From: Paludibacteraceae bacterium
GTDB taxonomy: Bacteria > Bacteroidota > Bacteroidia > Bacteroidales > Paludibacteraceae
NCBI GenBank assembly: GCA_017961765.1
Contig: JAGCWQ010000128.1
Location: 1-64,000 of the forward strand
Direction of reading: 5' to 3'
DNA length: 64,000 nucleotides
How positions within the stretch are numbered: position 1 is the first letter of the stretch; the number at the start of each line of letters is the position of its first letter. The notes beneath the pieces were generated by a model. The model ran no database searches. It had not been told where the DNA came from and saw only the letters and a program-made list of their open reading frames with translations. The position numbers and the translations under genes are program-made. Shown piece by piece: positions 23,168-32,909 of this stretch.

Positions 23168-25198
23168 ATGTCTATTTTGAATAAATACAAGCGTTGGATC
23201 CCTTGCCTCGTTCCAATGAAAGACGAATATTGGGATTTTGTCCTTTCTCAGGACGGAACCCCCTCAATACCATTCGGTGCTAAACTTACGCACAGGTGCC
23301 TTTCATCATACATAGAATTCGGAGACAAGGAGTGTCAGGAAACGAACGGAGTGCATTCATACTCAGCGAATACATGGGACGAATGTGTGAACAACGGGGC
23401 GTTGCTTGAGGATATCGGATACACGGGAATAGACAACGGATTGATTTACTATGGTGGTTGGGAACGTGTATCAAACAAGGAATTCTACGACTACTTCACA
23501 AAAAGTGTCCTTACGATAGAGCCGAACGATTGCAGGCTGCACATGCATCAGGTTACCGGAAACACGGGAGTTTACTCATACCCTATGGAGTATGTGGAGG
23601 ACGAATATTACACTTTGAAAGGCGGATTCTTCCAAGGTTTCTATAAACTTCACGGTTTCGATTATCAGGTTCTTCCTCAATACATAGAAAACGAATGGAA
23701 TGTTGAAATAACACTCCGTCCAAGGTATCTCATAACGGATGAGAAGACGCTGAACGCAACACACCCTGAGAACGAAGGCATATTCTTCTTCATGGGCGCG
23801 CGCGCGGAAGACAAGTTCATGCAGTTCTACAACACGGATTTGTCCGGCTATCAGGAAAGGGTACAGCCTGACAGGAAGCCGTGCGACAGCGACTATTTCC
23901 TGGCAGACGAGTTCACTACGTGGACCAACGAGGATTACGACTACAACAAATGCAAAAATTGCCCTCCCGATACAGGATACCCATTCATTTCAGAATATAA
24001 AATCAACTGTTGCGAGGATAGCGGAAAGACGGATTGCGACTGCAAGAAAACTGAACCTGACACAATTCCTGACATTCAGGACGAAACCAAGAAGAATTTC
24101 AACAAACGCAAGGCACAGTATCTCGCTTATTTCCTGAGCACCTACGGATACAGGGAGTTCAGCGATTGCGGCTGCAGCAATGAAAAGAAAGTAATACAGA
24201 AGATAGACGGAGAAGATTGCACCTGCTGTAAGAACGGCTTCTTCGGTGACGATTATATCGGGCAAAATACCGAAAACCATTGCCTCAGCTATCTTGACGA
24301 CGATGCGGCCGAAAACTATATGGAGCAAGACGTGGTAATCTCCGGCGAAACGCTTTACACTTCTGACGGAGTTCCTATCGAAGAGTCAGGATACTACGAA
24401 ATCCAAACCGATAACAAGTTCCTTACCTTCAACAGGACGAAATATGGGTTCACTACCGCAAATTGGGACGAGGATACGGTTATGGTACTTACGGGTTCCA
24501 CGAACGATTTGAGGAACGCAAACCTGTTCCTCCTTATGAATAGGACTTGCAGCGGCTACACGACGCAGACAATTGATCAGTATTTCCAAAAAAATAGGAA
24601 AGAATATGATTTTCTTTCCGATATTTTAGGAAACGCTTTTGCCTTGAAGAGGAACCCTGACGGAAGTATCAGTTACAGGTACCTCGTTCTTGACTGCGAC
24701 AAACCGGAAAGATATTCGATACTTGAAGAAACGAGTTTCCCTGGTCTTCTCGAAGAAAACAAATGGGCGACGGTGAATATTAAGTTCGGCATTATGAATG
24801 GTGGACTTGACAGGTGCGGACGCCCTCTCGGTACGAGAAAGATGAAAATCTACATCTATGTGAACGGGTACCTTAAATTCGTGTCGAAGGAACTGCCTGA
24901 GTTCAATTTCAGGGAACTGAAAACACAGAAGGAAAAGCAGGAAGGGGTACCGTTCAACATATCCGTAGGCGGTGGAACACAGGGACTTTGCGACAGCGTA
25001 TGGCTCGACTATTGGAAGGCATTTGAAAAAATTCTTCCTATGGAAAAGAACTTCGCAGGAACCTTCATCGGCGATATAAAGACATTCAGGTTCTATACGT
25101 GTAAGTTACTATACGCAGAGATTAGGAACAACTGGCTTTATAACAGGGCTAAATGGACTTCAAAAAGTATTTATAAGAAAGATAAAAACAGCATTTAA
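23168..25198 (+). CDS. Cysteine-rich fibre/receptor-binding-type protein, 676 residues
   Basis: No close family recognised. The N-terminus (1-130) has many W, Y and C residues. A middle segment (residues about 255-385) is strikingly cysteine-rich (CKNCPPDTGYP, NCCEDSGKTDCDCKK, DCGCSNEK, DCTCCKNG). The C-terminal 200 residues look like a concanavalin/LamG-like sandwich: NIKFGIMNGG, KMKIYIYVNGYLKFVSKELP and GTFIGDIKTFRFYTCKLL. That fold is common in phage host-binding proteins. It is the first of three fibre-like genes on the plus strand, with only 3 bases before the next. Disulfide use in the gut lumen or metal binding by the Cys part are possibilities. Confidence 0.6.
   Translation: MSILNKYKRWIPCLVPMKDEYWDFVLSQDGTPSIPFGAKLTHRCLSSYIEFGDKECQETNGVHSYSANTWDECVNNGALLEDIGYTGIDNGLIYYGGWERVSNKEFYDYFTKSVLTIEPNDCRLHMHQVTGNTGVYSYPMEYVEDEYYTLKGGFFQGFYKLHGFDYQVLPQYIENEWNVEITLRPRYLITDEKTLNATHPENEGIFFFMGARAEDKFMQFYNTDLSGYQERVQPDRKPCDSDYFLADEFTTWTNEDYDYNKCKNCPPDTGYPFISEYKINCCEDSGKTDCDCKKTEPDTIPDIQDETKKNFNKRKAQYLAYFLSTYGYREFSDCGCSNEKKVIQKIDGEDCTCCKNGFFGDDYIGQNTENHCLSYLDDDAAENYMEQDVVISGETLYTSDGVPIEESGYYEIQTDNKFLTFNRTKYGFTTANWDEDTVMVLTGSTNDLRNANLFLLMNRTCSGYTTQTIDQYFQKNRKEYDFLSDILGNAFALKRNPDGSISYRYLVLDCDKPERYSILEETSFPGLLEENKWATVNIKFGIMNGGLDRCGRPLGTRKMKIYIYVNGYLKFVSKELPEFNFRELKTQKEKQEGVPFNISVGGGTQGLCDSVWLDYWKAFEKILPMEKNFAGTFIGDIKTFRFYTCKLLYAEIRNNWLYNRAKWTSKSIYKKDKNSI
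25167..25175 (+). promoter_or_regulatory. Late promoter element GTATTTATA inside end of 676-residue gene
   Basis: AGTATTTATAAG lies within the last codons of the upstream gene, 26 bases before the ATG at 25202. It could give extra transcription of the fibre gene. Confidence 0.55.
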
Positions 25199-25201
25199 TA
25201 T

Positions 25202-28200
25202 ATGAGTGGCGTAACATATTATAAACTAGAACAGCGTTACGAAGGCGATGTTACGAAAGGCTGCGGCTTGACGAGTGCAGAAGTTGATGCTAACTTCCAC
25301 TTCCTCCGTGGATACGATATCAAGGATGTGACACTTTCAGAAGAGGGTGTTTTGACTTTCCATCGCGTAAACTGTGACGATATCGTTATTACAAATCTTC
25401 CTGAAATAATTGAGAGGATTTCCATTGAGGCATTCGAGTCGATGGATGAGCCCCTTTCTCTTTCCGGTACCACGTATGATCCGGAAACGGGCGAACTTAC
25501 CATAATCCTGAACGGTTCGGAAATAGTAGTGCCCGGTTTCAAAGATACTGAGTTCGATTTCAAACTTTATGTTGGACAGGGTATCAACGGTGACGGAACC
25601 AAGAGAAATCCTATCAGGCTCTCCGTTTCCAATGCAACGGGGTTCTTTGCACCGGTTGAGTGCGTTCTTGAAGACGGTGAACTCGTAGGTAGTCACACTC
25701 GCTTCATTACAAAAGATAAAACTTCAAGATACGGGCTCCTTTACAATCCTGAGCAAGTTGCACTAATCAGTGCATATCTTGCTGAGAACGGAAAAGGTTG
25801 GAGAGTTCCTACCGAAGAAGATTGGGAAGATCTTCTTTCTGCCGTTTGCGACAATGCTTTTGATTTAAAGCACGAAAGTTTTGAAAGTGACGAAAACCTA
25901 AAAAAGCCAAGCTATTTCGAGGCTCTTCCTATTGAGTACACAAGGGTAGGTAGCCAGAATAAGAAGTCTTGTGTTTTCTGGACGGCTACAGATATGCACG
26001 GAAAGAAACTTCTCGAAGGCAGTGGTGAAGTAACCACGGCTATTGGAGATGCTAACACGTCATGGTCGATAAGACTGGTTAAGGATAACAACTATCCTGT
26101 ATCAGACGCAGAAGAAATTTGCGGGCAAGTTTACAACACGGTTCAAATTGGATCGTTGGTATGGACTGTCGACAATCTTTTCCTTGACGGCGAAGAAATT
26201 TTTGGAACAAATCGTCCTTCTGCCCCATACGGCGAACAGTTCGTCCTCAAAACTGAGGAAGAGTACAGGGCTGAGTCTCCTGAAAAATATTTTGTCAATG
26301 TTTATGACAGCGTTTCCGGTGAGTTCTCAAAGAAGGAACTCCCTGTGAATGGCGTCGTAATGATTGAAGAATACAGCGGCTACACAAACTCAGAGTGGAT
26401 TGTCGTGAAGAACGACGATGGAACTTATGAGTTGAAGAACAGGACTCAAATATTCCTTGACGCAGCAGTAGAGATTGCAAACGCTTACACTGACGAACTT
26501 GCCGATAGGGTTGAATCTCTTGAAACTGTTTCTGCCGACACGAGGCTTGCCGCTCTCGAAGAGGTTTCTGCCGACACGAGGCTTTCTGCCCTCGAAGAGG
26601 TTTCTGCTGATACGAGGCTTTCCGCTCTCGAAGAGGTTTCAGCCGATACGAGAATTCAGGAACTCGAGGAAGTTTCAGCCGATACAAGGCTCAATGTTCT
26701 CGAAGAGGCTTCCGCCGATACGAGAATTAAGGCACTTGAAACGGTTTCTGCTGATACGAGAATTCAGAAACTCGAAGAGGTTTCAGCCGATACGAGAATT
26801 CAGAAACTCGAAGAGGTTTCAGCCGATACGAGAATTCAGGAAGTTGAAAGGAAGTCAGACAAGAACGAAAGTGATATTGCCGACATCAAAAATCAGATAG
26901 GTCAGATTAACGAATCCGGTTTGTCTGCCATATCATACTGGATTGAAGCAGCCGACGAAACATTTGACGCTATCAGTGGTAGTATGATAACCAAAGTTAC
27001 GGTGAACGGAGAACCACTTGAAAAGGTGGACAATGCCGTAGATATTGAGGTTCCTGTATCTGGAATCGCTTCTGACGACAAGTTCCTTACCCTGTCTGAC
27101 AAAAACCTGAAGGTTAACTTCACGGTTGATTACGACGCAGACGAGAAGGCTATCAAGTTCTTCGGTAAAAACGAGAATGAGCCTTTCTACACAATTGACA
27201 CTTCTGATTTTGTAAAGGACGGAATTCTTGAAAGAGCAACCGTTGAGTACAATACGGAAGGTAAGAAGGTTCTCAGACTGTTCTTCAATACTGAATCAGG
27301 ACAGGAACCGGTTGACATTGAACTTACTGATCTCGTAACCGAATATACCGTAGCACGCGGTTCTGACGATTACCTCGAAATTGATGGTTTTGAAATCGCT
27401 TTCAAGCCGGAAGGATTGTCAAACCTGTATGCTGCAGTAAGTGACTTGCAGGCACTTTCCGCTACCACCCTTGCTATGGACAAGAAAATTGGTCCTGGCT
27501 TCAAGGATGAGCATGACGCAAATATTTCCGTAACTCACAAGGTAACCGAACTTGAAAGGGCTCTTGAAGATTTCACAAAAGATAATCTTCTCGAGTTTGA
27601 AGAGGATTTCACGGTTGCCGGTATTATCGGAACGCTCGGAACGGGATACTATCAGAACGGAAGTGTAATCCCTGCAGGAACGAAGGTTATGGATGTCATC
27701 AAAAACATTCTTCAAAAAGAACTTGATCCTGTTGGAATCGCACCTAGCGTAACCCTCGAATTTGTCAATGCAGGCGAATACGAGATTGGAACGAATGTAG
27801 CGCCTATGTACAGGATTAACTTCAATAAGGGCTTGTACACTTATCTTGACGGAACGTCAGGAGATACTGGATTCAGAATCAGCAGAGCAACGGTTCAATT
27901 GTATGACAATGGAGCACTAACCCCAAATCCTCAGACAGGAACTCCAACAGGAACGTTTGACAGTTACACTGTTTCAGACGGTACCGTCCTGACTATGCAG
28001 GCTAACATAGACTACGAGTCCACTGTTGTTCCAAACAGCAACCTCGGCAACCCACGTCCAGATTCTAAGATGCCTGACGGAAGGTTCGAGTTTGTTCAGT
28101 CAACGAACACCATCACCGTATATCGTCCTATTTACTACGCAGTCCTGAGCGACGACGACGCAATCAGCGACCTGAACGCAGCACTCCTGAGAAACAACGG

Positions 28201-28528
28201 CGAAATCACGATTACTCCAAGCGAACTGTCAACGCAGTTCACCAAGCACGACAAGAACGAGATTCCGGGAGAAATTGCTATTGCCGAAGGAACGGAAGCC
28301 GTTATCATATTGGTACCGAACACCAATGCTCACTCATACAAAATCAACGAAATCATTGATACTGATTCTGGTTTCGAGTTGAGTAGCAGGTTCGAGAAGA
28401 TGAACACTTCAATCAACGGCGCCGGATACTCAGCATACGTGTTCGATCCTGAATCACAGGAAGTTGGTCCTACGACCTACGAAATAATCTCAACAAAAAC
28501 GTTGAAAAAACCGAGCGTAAATGGCTGA
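25202..28528 (+). CDS. Large tail-fibre-like protein with FISUMP-type domain and tandem repeats
   Basis: This 1108-residue protein looks like a modular fibre. Residues about 175-340 resemble a FISUMP domain (Fibrobacter/Bacteroidetes paralogous domain): GLLYNPEQV, GKGWRVPTEEDWEDLLSAV, CVFWTATDMHGK and VWTVDNLFLDGEEIFG. Residues 440-547 are nine tandem 12-residue units (consensus LEEVSADTRLSA), followed by a probable coiled coil (ESDIADIKNQIGQIN). The C-terminal 500 residues are beta-rich with Ig-like segments and a possible attachment domain. Such repeats let fibres change length by recombination. It overlaps the next gene by 8 bases. It is most likely a receptor-binding or tail/whisker fibre; the exact place on the virion is unknown. 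Confidence 0.7.
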   Translation: MSGVTYYKLEQRYEGDVTKGCGLTSAEVDANFHFLRGYDIKDVTLSEEGVLTFHRVNCDDIVITNLPEIIERISIEAFESMDEPLSLSGTTYDPETGELTIILNGSEIVVPGFKDTEFDFKLYVGQGINGDGTKRNPIRLSVSNATGFFAPVECVLEDGELVGSHTRFITKDKTSRYGLLYNPEQVALISAYLAENGKGWRVPTEEDWEDLLSAVCDNAFDLKHESFESDENLKKPSYFEALPIEYTRVGSQNKKSCVFWTATDMHGKKLLEGSGEVTTAIGDANTSWSIRLVKDNNYPVSDAEEICGQVYNTVQIGSLVWTVDNLFLDGEEIFGTNRPSAPYGEQFVLKTEEEYRAESPEKYFVNVYDSVSGEFSKKELPVNGVVMIEEYSGYTNSEWIVVKNDDGTYELKNRTQIFLDAAVEIANAYTDELADRVESLETVSADTRLAALEEVSADTRLSALEEVSADTRLSALEEVSADTRIQELEEVSADTRLNVLEEASADTRIKALETVSADTRIQKLEEVSADTRIQKLEEVSADTRIQEVERKSDKNESDIADIKNQIGQINESGLSAISYWIEAADETFDAISGSMITKVTVNGEPLEKVDNAVDIEVPVSGIASDDKFLTLSDKNLKVNFTVDYDADEKAIKFFGKNENEPFYTIDTSDFVKDGILERATVEYNTEGKKVLRLFFNTESGQEPVDIELTDLVTEYTVARGSDDYLEIDGFEIAFKPEGLSNLYAAVSDLQALSATTLAMDKKIGPGFKDEHDANISVTHKVTELERALEDFTKDNLLEFEEDFTVAGIIGTLGTGYYQNGSVIPAGTKVMDVIKNILQKELDPVGIAPSVTLEFVNAGEYEIGTNVAPMYRINFNKGLYTYLDGTSGDTGFRISRATVQLYDNGALTPNPQTGTPTGTFDSYTVSDGTVLTMQANIDYESTVVPNSNLGNPRPDSKMPDGRFEFVQSTNTITVYRPIYYAVLSDDDAISDLNAALLRNNGEITITPSELSTQFTKHDKNEIPGEIAIAEGTEAVIILVPNTNAHSYKINEIIDTDSGFELSSRFEKMNTSINGAGYSAYVFDPESQEVGPTTYEIISTKTLKKPSVNG
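26519..26842 (+). repeat. Nine tandem 36-bp repeats encoding LEEVSADTRLSA units
   Basis: Nine in-frame units of 36 bp, with third-position and codon differences between copies. Units are well conserved at L-E-x-V-S-A-D-T-R. They lie in the fibre gene at 25202. Confidence 0.9.
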
Positions 28529-29354
28529 TGTTAACACCCCAAAATACGATCTAGTCAAAAGTTTTCTAAGAACTAATGACTTCCCACTTGATAAGTCGAG
28601 CGTTTGGACAAACCTTGACGCTGCGAAAGCCTATGCAACGGGCGAAAGCGGAAGGCTCAGCAAGACTTCTTATGTTGGGCAGGTTCTCGCTGTGATCGAA
28701 AACAACGAAGTAAAAGTTTACAAAATCGGCTACAACAGAGAAACCGGTAAACGCGAACTTCAGGAATTGGGCGGTGTTATTGACAGGGAAGTCAAAATCG
28801 GAAACACGACAATTGAGCCGGGAACACCGATAGCGGACGTCCTCGAAATGCTCGATGAAATAATCACAACAGAAGAGCCGATAGACATTGACGGAGAACC
28901 TATTCCGTCAGGAACTACAATCAACGAAGCGTTGCAGCTTGTTGTAGACAAACTCCTCGAAAAAATCGGCAATGCCGGAATACACGCAGACGACATTCGA
29001 CCCGCAGACGACGACATCTATGTTGAGCAGGCAGGAGCCGGCGTCATAATTGGCGTGAGAGGAATTTCAAACAACAATGTGGTTGTTCTTGACAACAGAA
29101 CAGTAAAAATCACGTTTAGCAACGGAGCGGTATTGACTTCCGAGCCAACGTTCTTGGACGAGGTTACGGTTGGCCCATTCCCGCAGACAACCACGGCGGG
29201 CAACTTCTGGATACTCAACACCACGAGTTACGAGGAACAGCCGGAAGACAACCAACCGGGCGTCGTAAGGCCGGGTAACTCAGTAACGATTACCAACCTG
29301 TCAGAAGCACCTGTCGGAGAAATCGAGATTACGGCTACCGAAACGGCACTGTAA
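28521..29354 (+). CDS. Fibre-associated structural protein, 277 residues
   Basis: No named family. The N-terminus (residues 1-95) looks like a small beta domain with repeat-like ...KVYKIGYNRETGKRELQEL. The middle has helical 15-30-residue blocks ending in VDKLLEKIG and PIADVLEMLDEIIT, separated by similar segments TTIEPGTPIADVLE and EPIPSGTTINEALQ, a short duplicated module. The C-terminus is beta-rich and ends EIEITATETAL. It overlaps the large fibre gene by 8 bases and closes the unit before a terminator. It may be the distal fibre part or a fibre chaperone. Confidence 0.6.
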   Translation: MADVNTPKYDLVKSFLRTNDFPLDKSSVWTNLDAAKAYATGESGRLSKTSYVGQVLAVIENNEVKVYKIGYNRETGKRELQELGGVIDREVKIGNTTIEPGTPIADVLEMLDEIITTEEPIDIDGEPIPSGTTINEALQLVVDKLLEKIGNAGIHADDIRPADDDIYVEQAGAGVIIGVRGISNNNVVVLDNRTVKITFSNGAVLTSEPTFLDEVTVGPFPQTTTAGNFWILNTTSYEEQPEDNQPGVVRPGNSVTITNLSEAPVGEIEITATETAL

Positions 29355-29357
29355 AAG

Positions 29358-29389
29358 AAAAGCGGACGAAACAATCGCCCGCTTTTTTT
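29358..29389. terminator. Bidirectional terminator between fibre and polymerase genes
   Basis: AAAGCGGACGA and TCGCCCGCTTT form an 11-bp stem with one mismatch, followed by a T run on the plus strand and a T-rich run on the minus strand. Confidence 0.85.
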
Positions 29390-32300
29390 ATTCGTCATCG
29401 CTGATAGCGTCTCCGCCGTTTTCGAGATATTCCCTTCTTTCAATAAAGTCGAAAATCTCGCCGATTTTAACGTCTTCCATGTTTTTGGCGACGAAATACA
29501 TTGTATTTGGATCCACCTCAACGATTTTCAGGATGCCTGACGGAAGTTCACCTTCATCGAGGAATTTGTCAATTTCTTCGATAGACAGGGAGTCAATTAT
29601 CTTCTGATATTCTTCCCTGATTGCAGTGATACCGGCTTCCTTCTCCTTCTCCATTCTATCGTAGTAGTCGGCAACGGCATCTTCCCAATTACCCATGCCG
29701 CATTCCTCGAAGAACGGAGGTTTGAGATTGTAGGTAGTCCAGAACTTGAACTCCTTATCCTCCATCGTCATCAACTGTTCGTAGGTGTCTTGGTCGCCCG
29801 GCTTATTCGGCTCGCCTGATACGAGTTCGCACTGTTCCTCGGTGAAGTAAGGCTTGTCCTTCGGGTTGTTGATAAGGATACTTGAACGTATCTCTTTACT
29901 GAAACAGACGAGAAGCGGGGTGATACGTTTATTGAACATATCGATGTACTTCTCTACGTTGTATTCGAGGTCGTCGCTCACGTCAGAGCAATATGTGTCT
30001 TCTTCCTTGTCAATGATGTCACGAGGAACGAGCATACAGTTAAGGATAATCTCGTCCTCCGCAAACGTACCCTGATAATACTGAGCCCTGTACTGTTCGA
30101 CAGTCAGTTTCTTGTCAGGATTTTCCTTTTTCCACTTCTTGTGTGCGGATTCAATTTCCTTCGTAATGTCAATCTTCTCACCGTTTTCGTCCAATCGGCA
30201 GAAATGCTTCACTTTTTTGACATCGGCATGAGATTTCGCTTTACCCGTATTGACATAGTAGATAGTGTCTCCATTGTCTACTTTCAGCCCGTTCTGTATG
30301 GCGAGTTCGTACCACGCCTGCCGAGACTTAGGGCGTCCTGCCTTCGTGAGCACCTTCATATCGGCTTTATACTCACGTATCGACTTCTTAATCTTGCCCT
30401 TGGTTGCAATGTCTCGAAGCGGAATTTGATAGTTGTAGATTTTATCCACATACTTGTAATACTCTTCGAGGAATTCCTGCCCCTTACCCTTAAGCAGAAG
30501 CCTGATACCGATTGCAAGGAACTTCGCAATATATTCAGGCATTTTCTTGGACTTGATGGTATTACCGACAAGTTTCACGTCCTCAGGATAAGGATTGTCA
30601 GGGAAATAGTCTGCGTAATTCTTACGTGAGAAGTTAATGGTTGACTCAACCACTTCGTCGATACCAAGTCCCATTTTGTTCACCGCATTCGGGGCATAAT
30701 GCTTGTCGCACATATACGTATCGTTGAACTCGGCTACGTCTGCACGGAACCCCGTGTATGACTTGCCTTCCTCCGTTTCTCGTGAGAGACCAGGGCTGAC
30801 GTATGGGTTCTTTTCCGTATAACGATACTGAGTGTCATCGGGCAGGGCGAAGTTGAAACCATCAGTATCACCGACGATAGGCTCATAGCCAAACTTCTTG
30901 AATACGCTGATCATCAGACGCAGTGACATTCGCCCGATGCAGGTAATGTGCTCAGCACACTTAATACTGCCCCAAGGGAACACGTCAGGAGCGCCGTAAC
31001 TTCCGAAGAACGAGTTACCAAGGATTTTCAAAGGCAACTGCTTCTTGTCGTTGAACGATTCTTCTGCGGCGTATTTCTGACGTTCCTTCTCGGTTTCCGC
31101 CTTTTCCTTTTTCTTTCCTGCTTTCTTCTTGAGCCCCTTGTATTTCTCACGCTGAGTGAGAACGTGCTCGAGGAAGTAGAGCATTGTGTTCATCAGGTCA
31201 GTAGGATCGGAAATGCCCCACGTCAGAATGATTGACGGATAAAGCGAGTTGAAGTCGAGTTTGATTACTTTCTTCACGAAGCCCGTTCGCAGGAGCCTTG
31301 ACAGTCCGCCCGTAAACTTCCGCTTTTCCCTGAACATAGGCACGGCGATTCCCTGCTCGTAAGACCACGCAAGCATGAGGGCTTTCCACTGCCCCGCAGT
31401 ACCCATAGTCGTACATTTCTTGTACGGCACGGGAAGCATCTTACAAATAAGGAAGTTAGGGGTGTTGTATCGGTGCTCCACCTTTTCGCACTCCCACAAG
31501 TCGTCGAGAAGATAACGCTCTACGATGTACCGGCCGGATTTCAACTCGTACCCGTCACGTAGATACCCATGCACAGGAATAAACGACTTCTTGCCATCGT
31601 ATGTTTCACCGTTATCCGTGTCGTTCAGAGACTCGTCATACTTGTACCAATCTCCGTTTTTCTCACAGAAGGCGTAATCGTACTCCTTGTCAGCCCACGT
31701 AGAAGAAATTTTATCACCGGGAACGTAGACACGGTTCGGCTTCTTCATTTTAGAATACTCCGTAACATACTTCAAGTCAGCCTTAAGCATGTTGGAGTCG
31801 AGTGCCTGAGCACGTCTCACTGCGTGCAGCGAATCGGTTACGATAATACCGGGAACAACAGTGGCATGGTATGTTTCCATTTCGCCACCGAGTTTAAGCG
31901 TAGACTCACGTTCTTCCTTATGAATATAATCTCCGTTGAAATAAGGGGCTGAACTTTCTTCAATTGGCATTTTGAGACGGCGGCACGCACCGATAATCAT
32001 ATTCCAGTCGAAGTTCTCCCCGTTATGGGCTGTGATAATGTCGGGTTTGAAAGTGTAGATAATCTTGAACGCCTGAGTAATCGCCCAACGTTCGCTTTCG
32101 TCTTTTTCCTCCTCAGTCTTGCCGACTATTGAGAATATTTTCTGAAATCCGTTAGGGTGCCCAGGGAACGGACGGTTGAATTTAATACCTATCTGATTGA
32201 TCCTGTCATGCTCGGTATTGAGGCCCGTGGTTTCCAAGTCGAACGTCATTTTCAACACTTGGTCGTAATCGTCGTACCCCTTGAAGAAACGTTTTCCCGT

Positions 32301-32798
32301 CGCAATCATAAATTGCTCTTGCGGGGTTACGATAAGGTACTGCCTCGAATCGTTTTTCGACTTGGTGGCATCGTCTTTATCTTTCGAGAAGATAGGGTTG
32401 TCGCAAGCCTTGAAGAATTTGAGGAACCTGTTGTACGACATGGGGTTCTTTGCGTAGAACATAAACAGATACCCATCGTCGAACTCGTGCCTGACAACTC
32501 CGTCGATTGATGTTTGCGACAGTTTTTTGACGCCGACTTCATAGATACGCATCAAGCGTTTCAACTCGTCTTGATCACCGTGGCACAACTTCCTGCAGGC
32601 TTTGAGTGTCGCCCAACAGAAAGGATAGAATTTTTCTTTTTTCTTACGTTTTTCGTCGTTCTCGTCACGGTAGACTACCGTGATAAAGTCATCTCTGTAA
32701 GAATATTCGAGATTGACTATTCGTTCTTGCGGGTCATGCCCATCTATAAATCGTTCGATATCCTCTTGGGATATTTTTCTTGCTTTTACTTCTTCCAT
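29388..32798 (-). CDS. DNA polymerase, family B (T4 gp43-like)
   Basis: This 1136-residue protein replicates phage DNA. The 3'-5' exonuclease has Exo I FDLETTGL (residues 186-193) and Exo II TAHNGENFDWNM (256-267). The polymerase palm has motif A KLDFNSLYPSI (513-523), motif B KILGNSFFGSYGA (591-603) and motif C VGDTDGF (642-648), where the usual third residue serine of DTDS is glycine. T4 gp43 is 898 residues; the extra length is mainly after the palm. The start ATG is at 32798, with a TATATTTG element 53 bases upstream. It stands as a single minus-strand gene between terminators and late genes. Very secure identification. Confidence 0.96.
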   Translation of the reverse strand: MEEVKARKISQEDIERFIDGHDPQERIVNLEYSYRDDFITVVYRDENDEKRKKKEKFYPFCWATLKACRKLCHGDQDELKRLMRIYEVGVKKLSQTSIDGVVRHEFDDGYLFMFYAKNPMSYNRFLKFFKACDNPIFSKDKDDATKSKNDSRQYLIVTPQEQFMIATGKRFFKGYDDYDQVLKMTFDLETTGLNTEHDRINQIGIKFNRPFPGHPNGFQKIFSIVGKTEEEKDESERWAITQAFKIIYTFKPDIITAHNGENFDWNMIIGACRRLKMPIEESSAPYFNGDYIHKEERESTLKLGGEMETYHATVVPGIIVTDSLHAVRRAQALDSNMLKADLKYVTEYSKMKKPNRVYVPGDKISSTWADKEYDYAFCEKNGDWYKYDESLNDTDNGETYDGKKSFIPVHGYLRDGYELKSGRYIVERYLLDDLWECEKVEHRYNTPNFLICKMLPVPYKKCTTMGTAGQWKALMLAWSYEQGIAVPMFREKRKFTGGLSRLLRTGFVKKVIKLDFNSLYPSIILTWGISDPTDLMNTMLYFLEHVLTQREKYKGLKKKAGKKKEKAETEKERQKYAAEESFNDKKQLPLKILGNSFFGSYGAPDVFPWGSIKCAEHITCIGRMSLRLMISVFKKFGYEPIVGDTDGFNFALPDDTQYRYTEKNPYVSPGLSRETEEGKSYTGFRADVAEFNDTYMCDKHYAPNAVNKMGLGIDEVVESTINFSRKNYADYFPDNPYPEDVKLVGNTIKSKKMPEYIAKFLAIGIRLLLKGKGQEFLEEYYKYVDKIYNYQIPLRDIATKGKIKKSIREYKADMKVLTKAGRPKSRQAWYELAIQNGLKVDNGDTIYYVNTGKAKSHADVKKVKHFCRLDENGEKIDITKEIESAHKKWKKENPDKKLTVEQYRAQYYQGTFAEDEIILNCMLVPRDIIDKEEDTYCSDVSDDLEYNVEKYIDMFNKRITPLLVCFSKEIRSSILINNPKDKPYFTEEQCELVSGEPNKPGDQDTYEQLMTMEDKEFKFWTTYNLKPPFFEECGMGNWEDAVADYYDRMEKEKEAGITAIREEYQKIIDSLSIEEIDKFLDEGELPSGILKIVEVDPNTMYFVAKNMEDVKIGEIFDFIERREYLENGGDAISDDE

Positions 32799-32851
32799 AT
32801 ATGTTGTTTCGCTTATAGCCCGGACTGCCCGGACATTGGCATTATTCTGCT

Positions 32852-32859
32852 CAAATATA
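32852..32859 (-). promoter_or_regulatory. Early/host-type promoter element TATATTTG for DNA polymerase
   Basis: GTATATTTG on the minus strand, with a 53-base leader to the ATG at 32798, unlike the very short leaders of three other early genes. Confidence 0.55.
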
Positions 32860-32879
32860 CGATTTTAAGAGAATACGAA

Positions 32880-32888
32880 GTATTTATG
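32880..32888 (+). promoter_or_regulatory. Late promoter element GTATTTATG
   Basis: AAGTATTTATG ends 21 bases before the ATG at 32910. It would drive three genes to the terminator at 36345 and diverges from the early polymerase promoter. Confidence 0.65.
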
Positions 32889-32909
32889 ATAAAGTATAAC
32901 TGTGTCAAA

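Noticed and set aside
26519..26842. Regularly spaced repeats that could suggest a CRISPR array
   Set aside because: Repeats are directly adjacent, in frame and without spacers; they encode a protein repeat.
32514..32909. Upstream extension of the tagged protein at 32910
   Set aside because: This part is antisense to the polymerase N-terminus and precedes the late promoter; the ATG at 32910 fits the shared tag.
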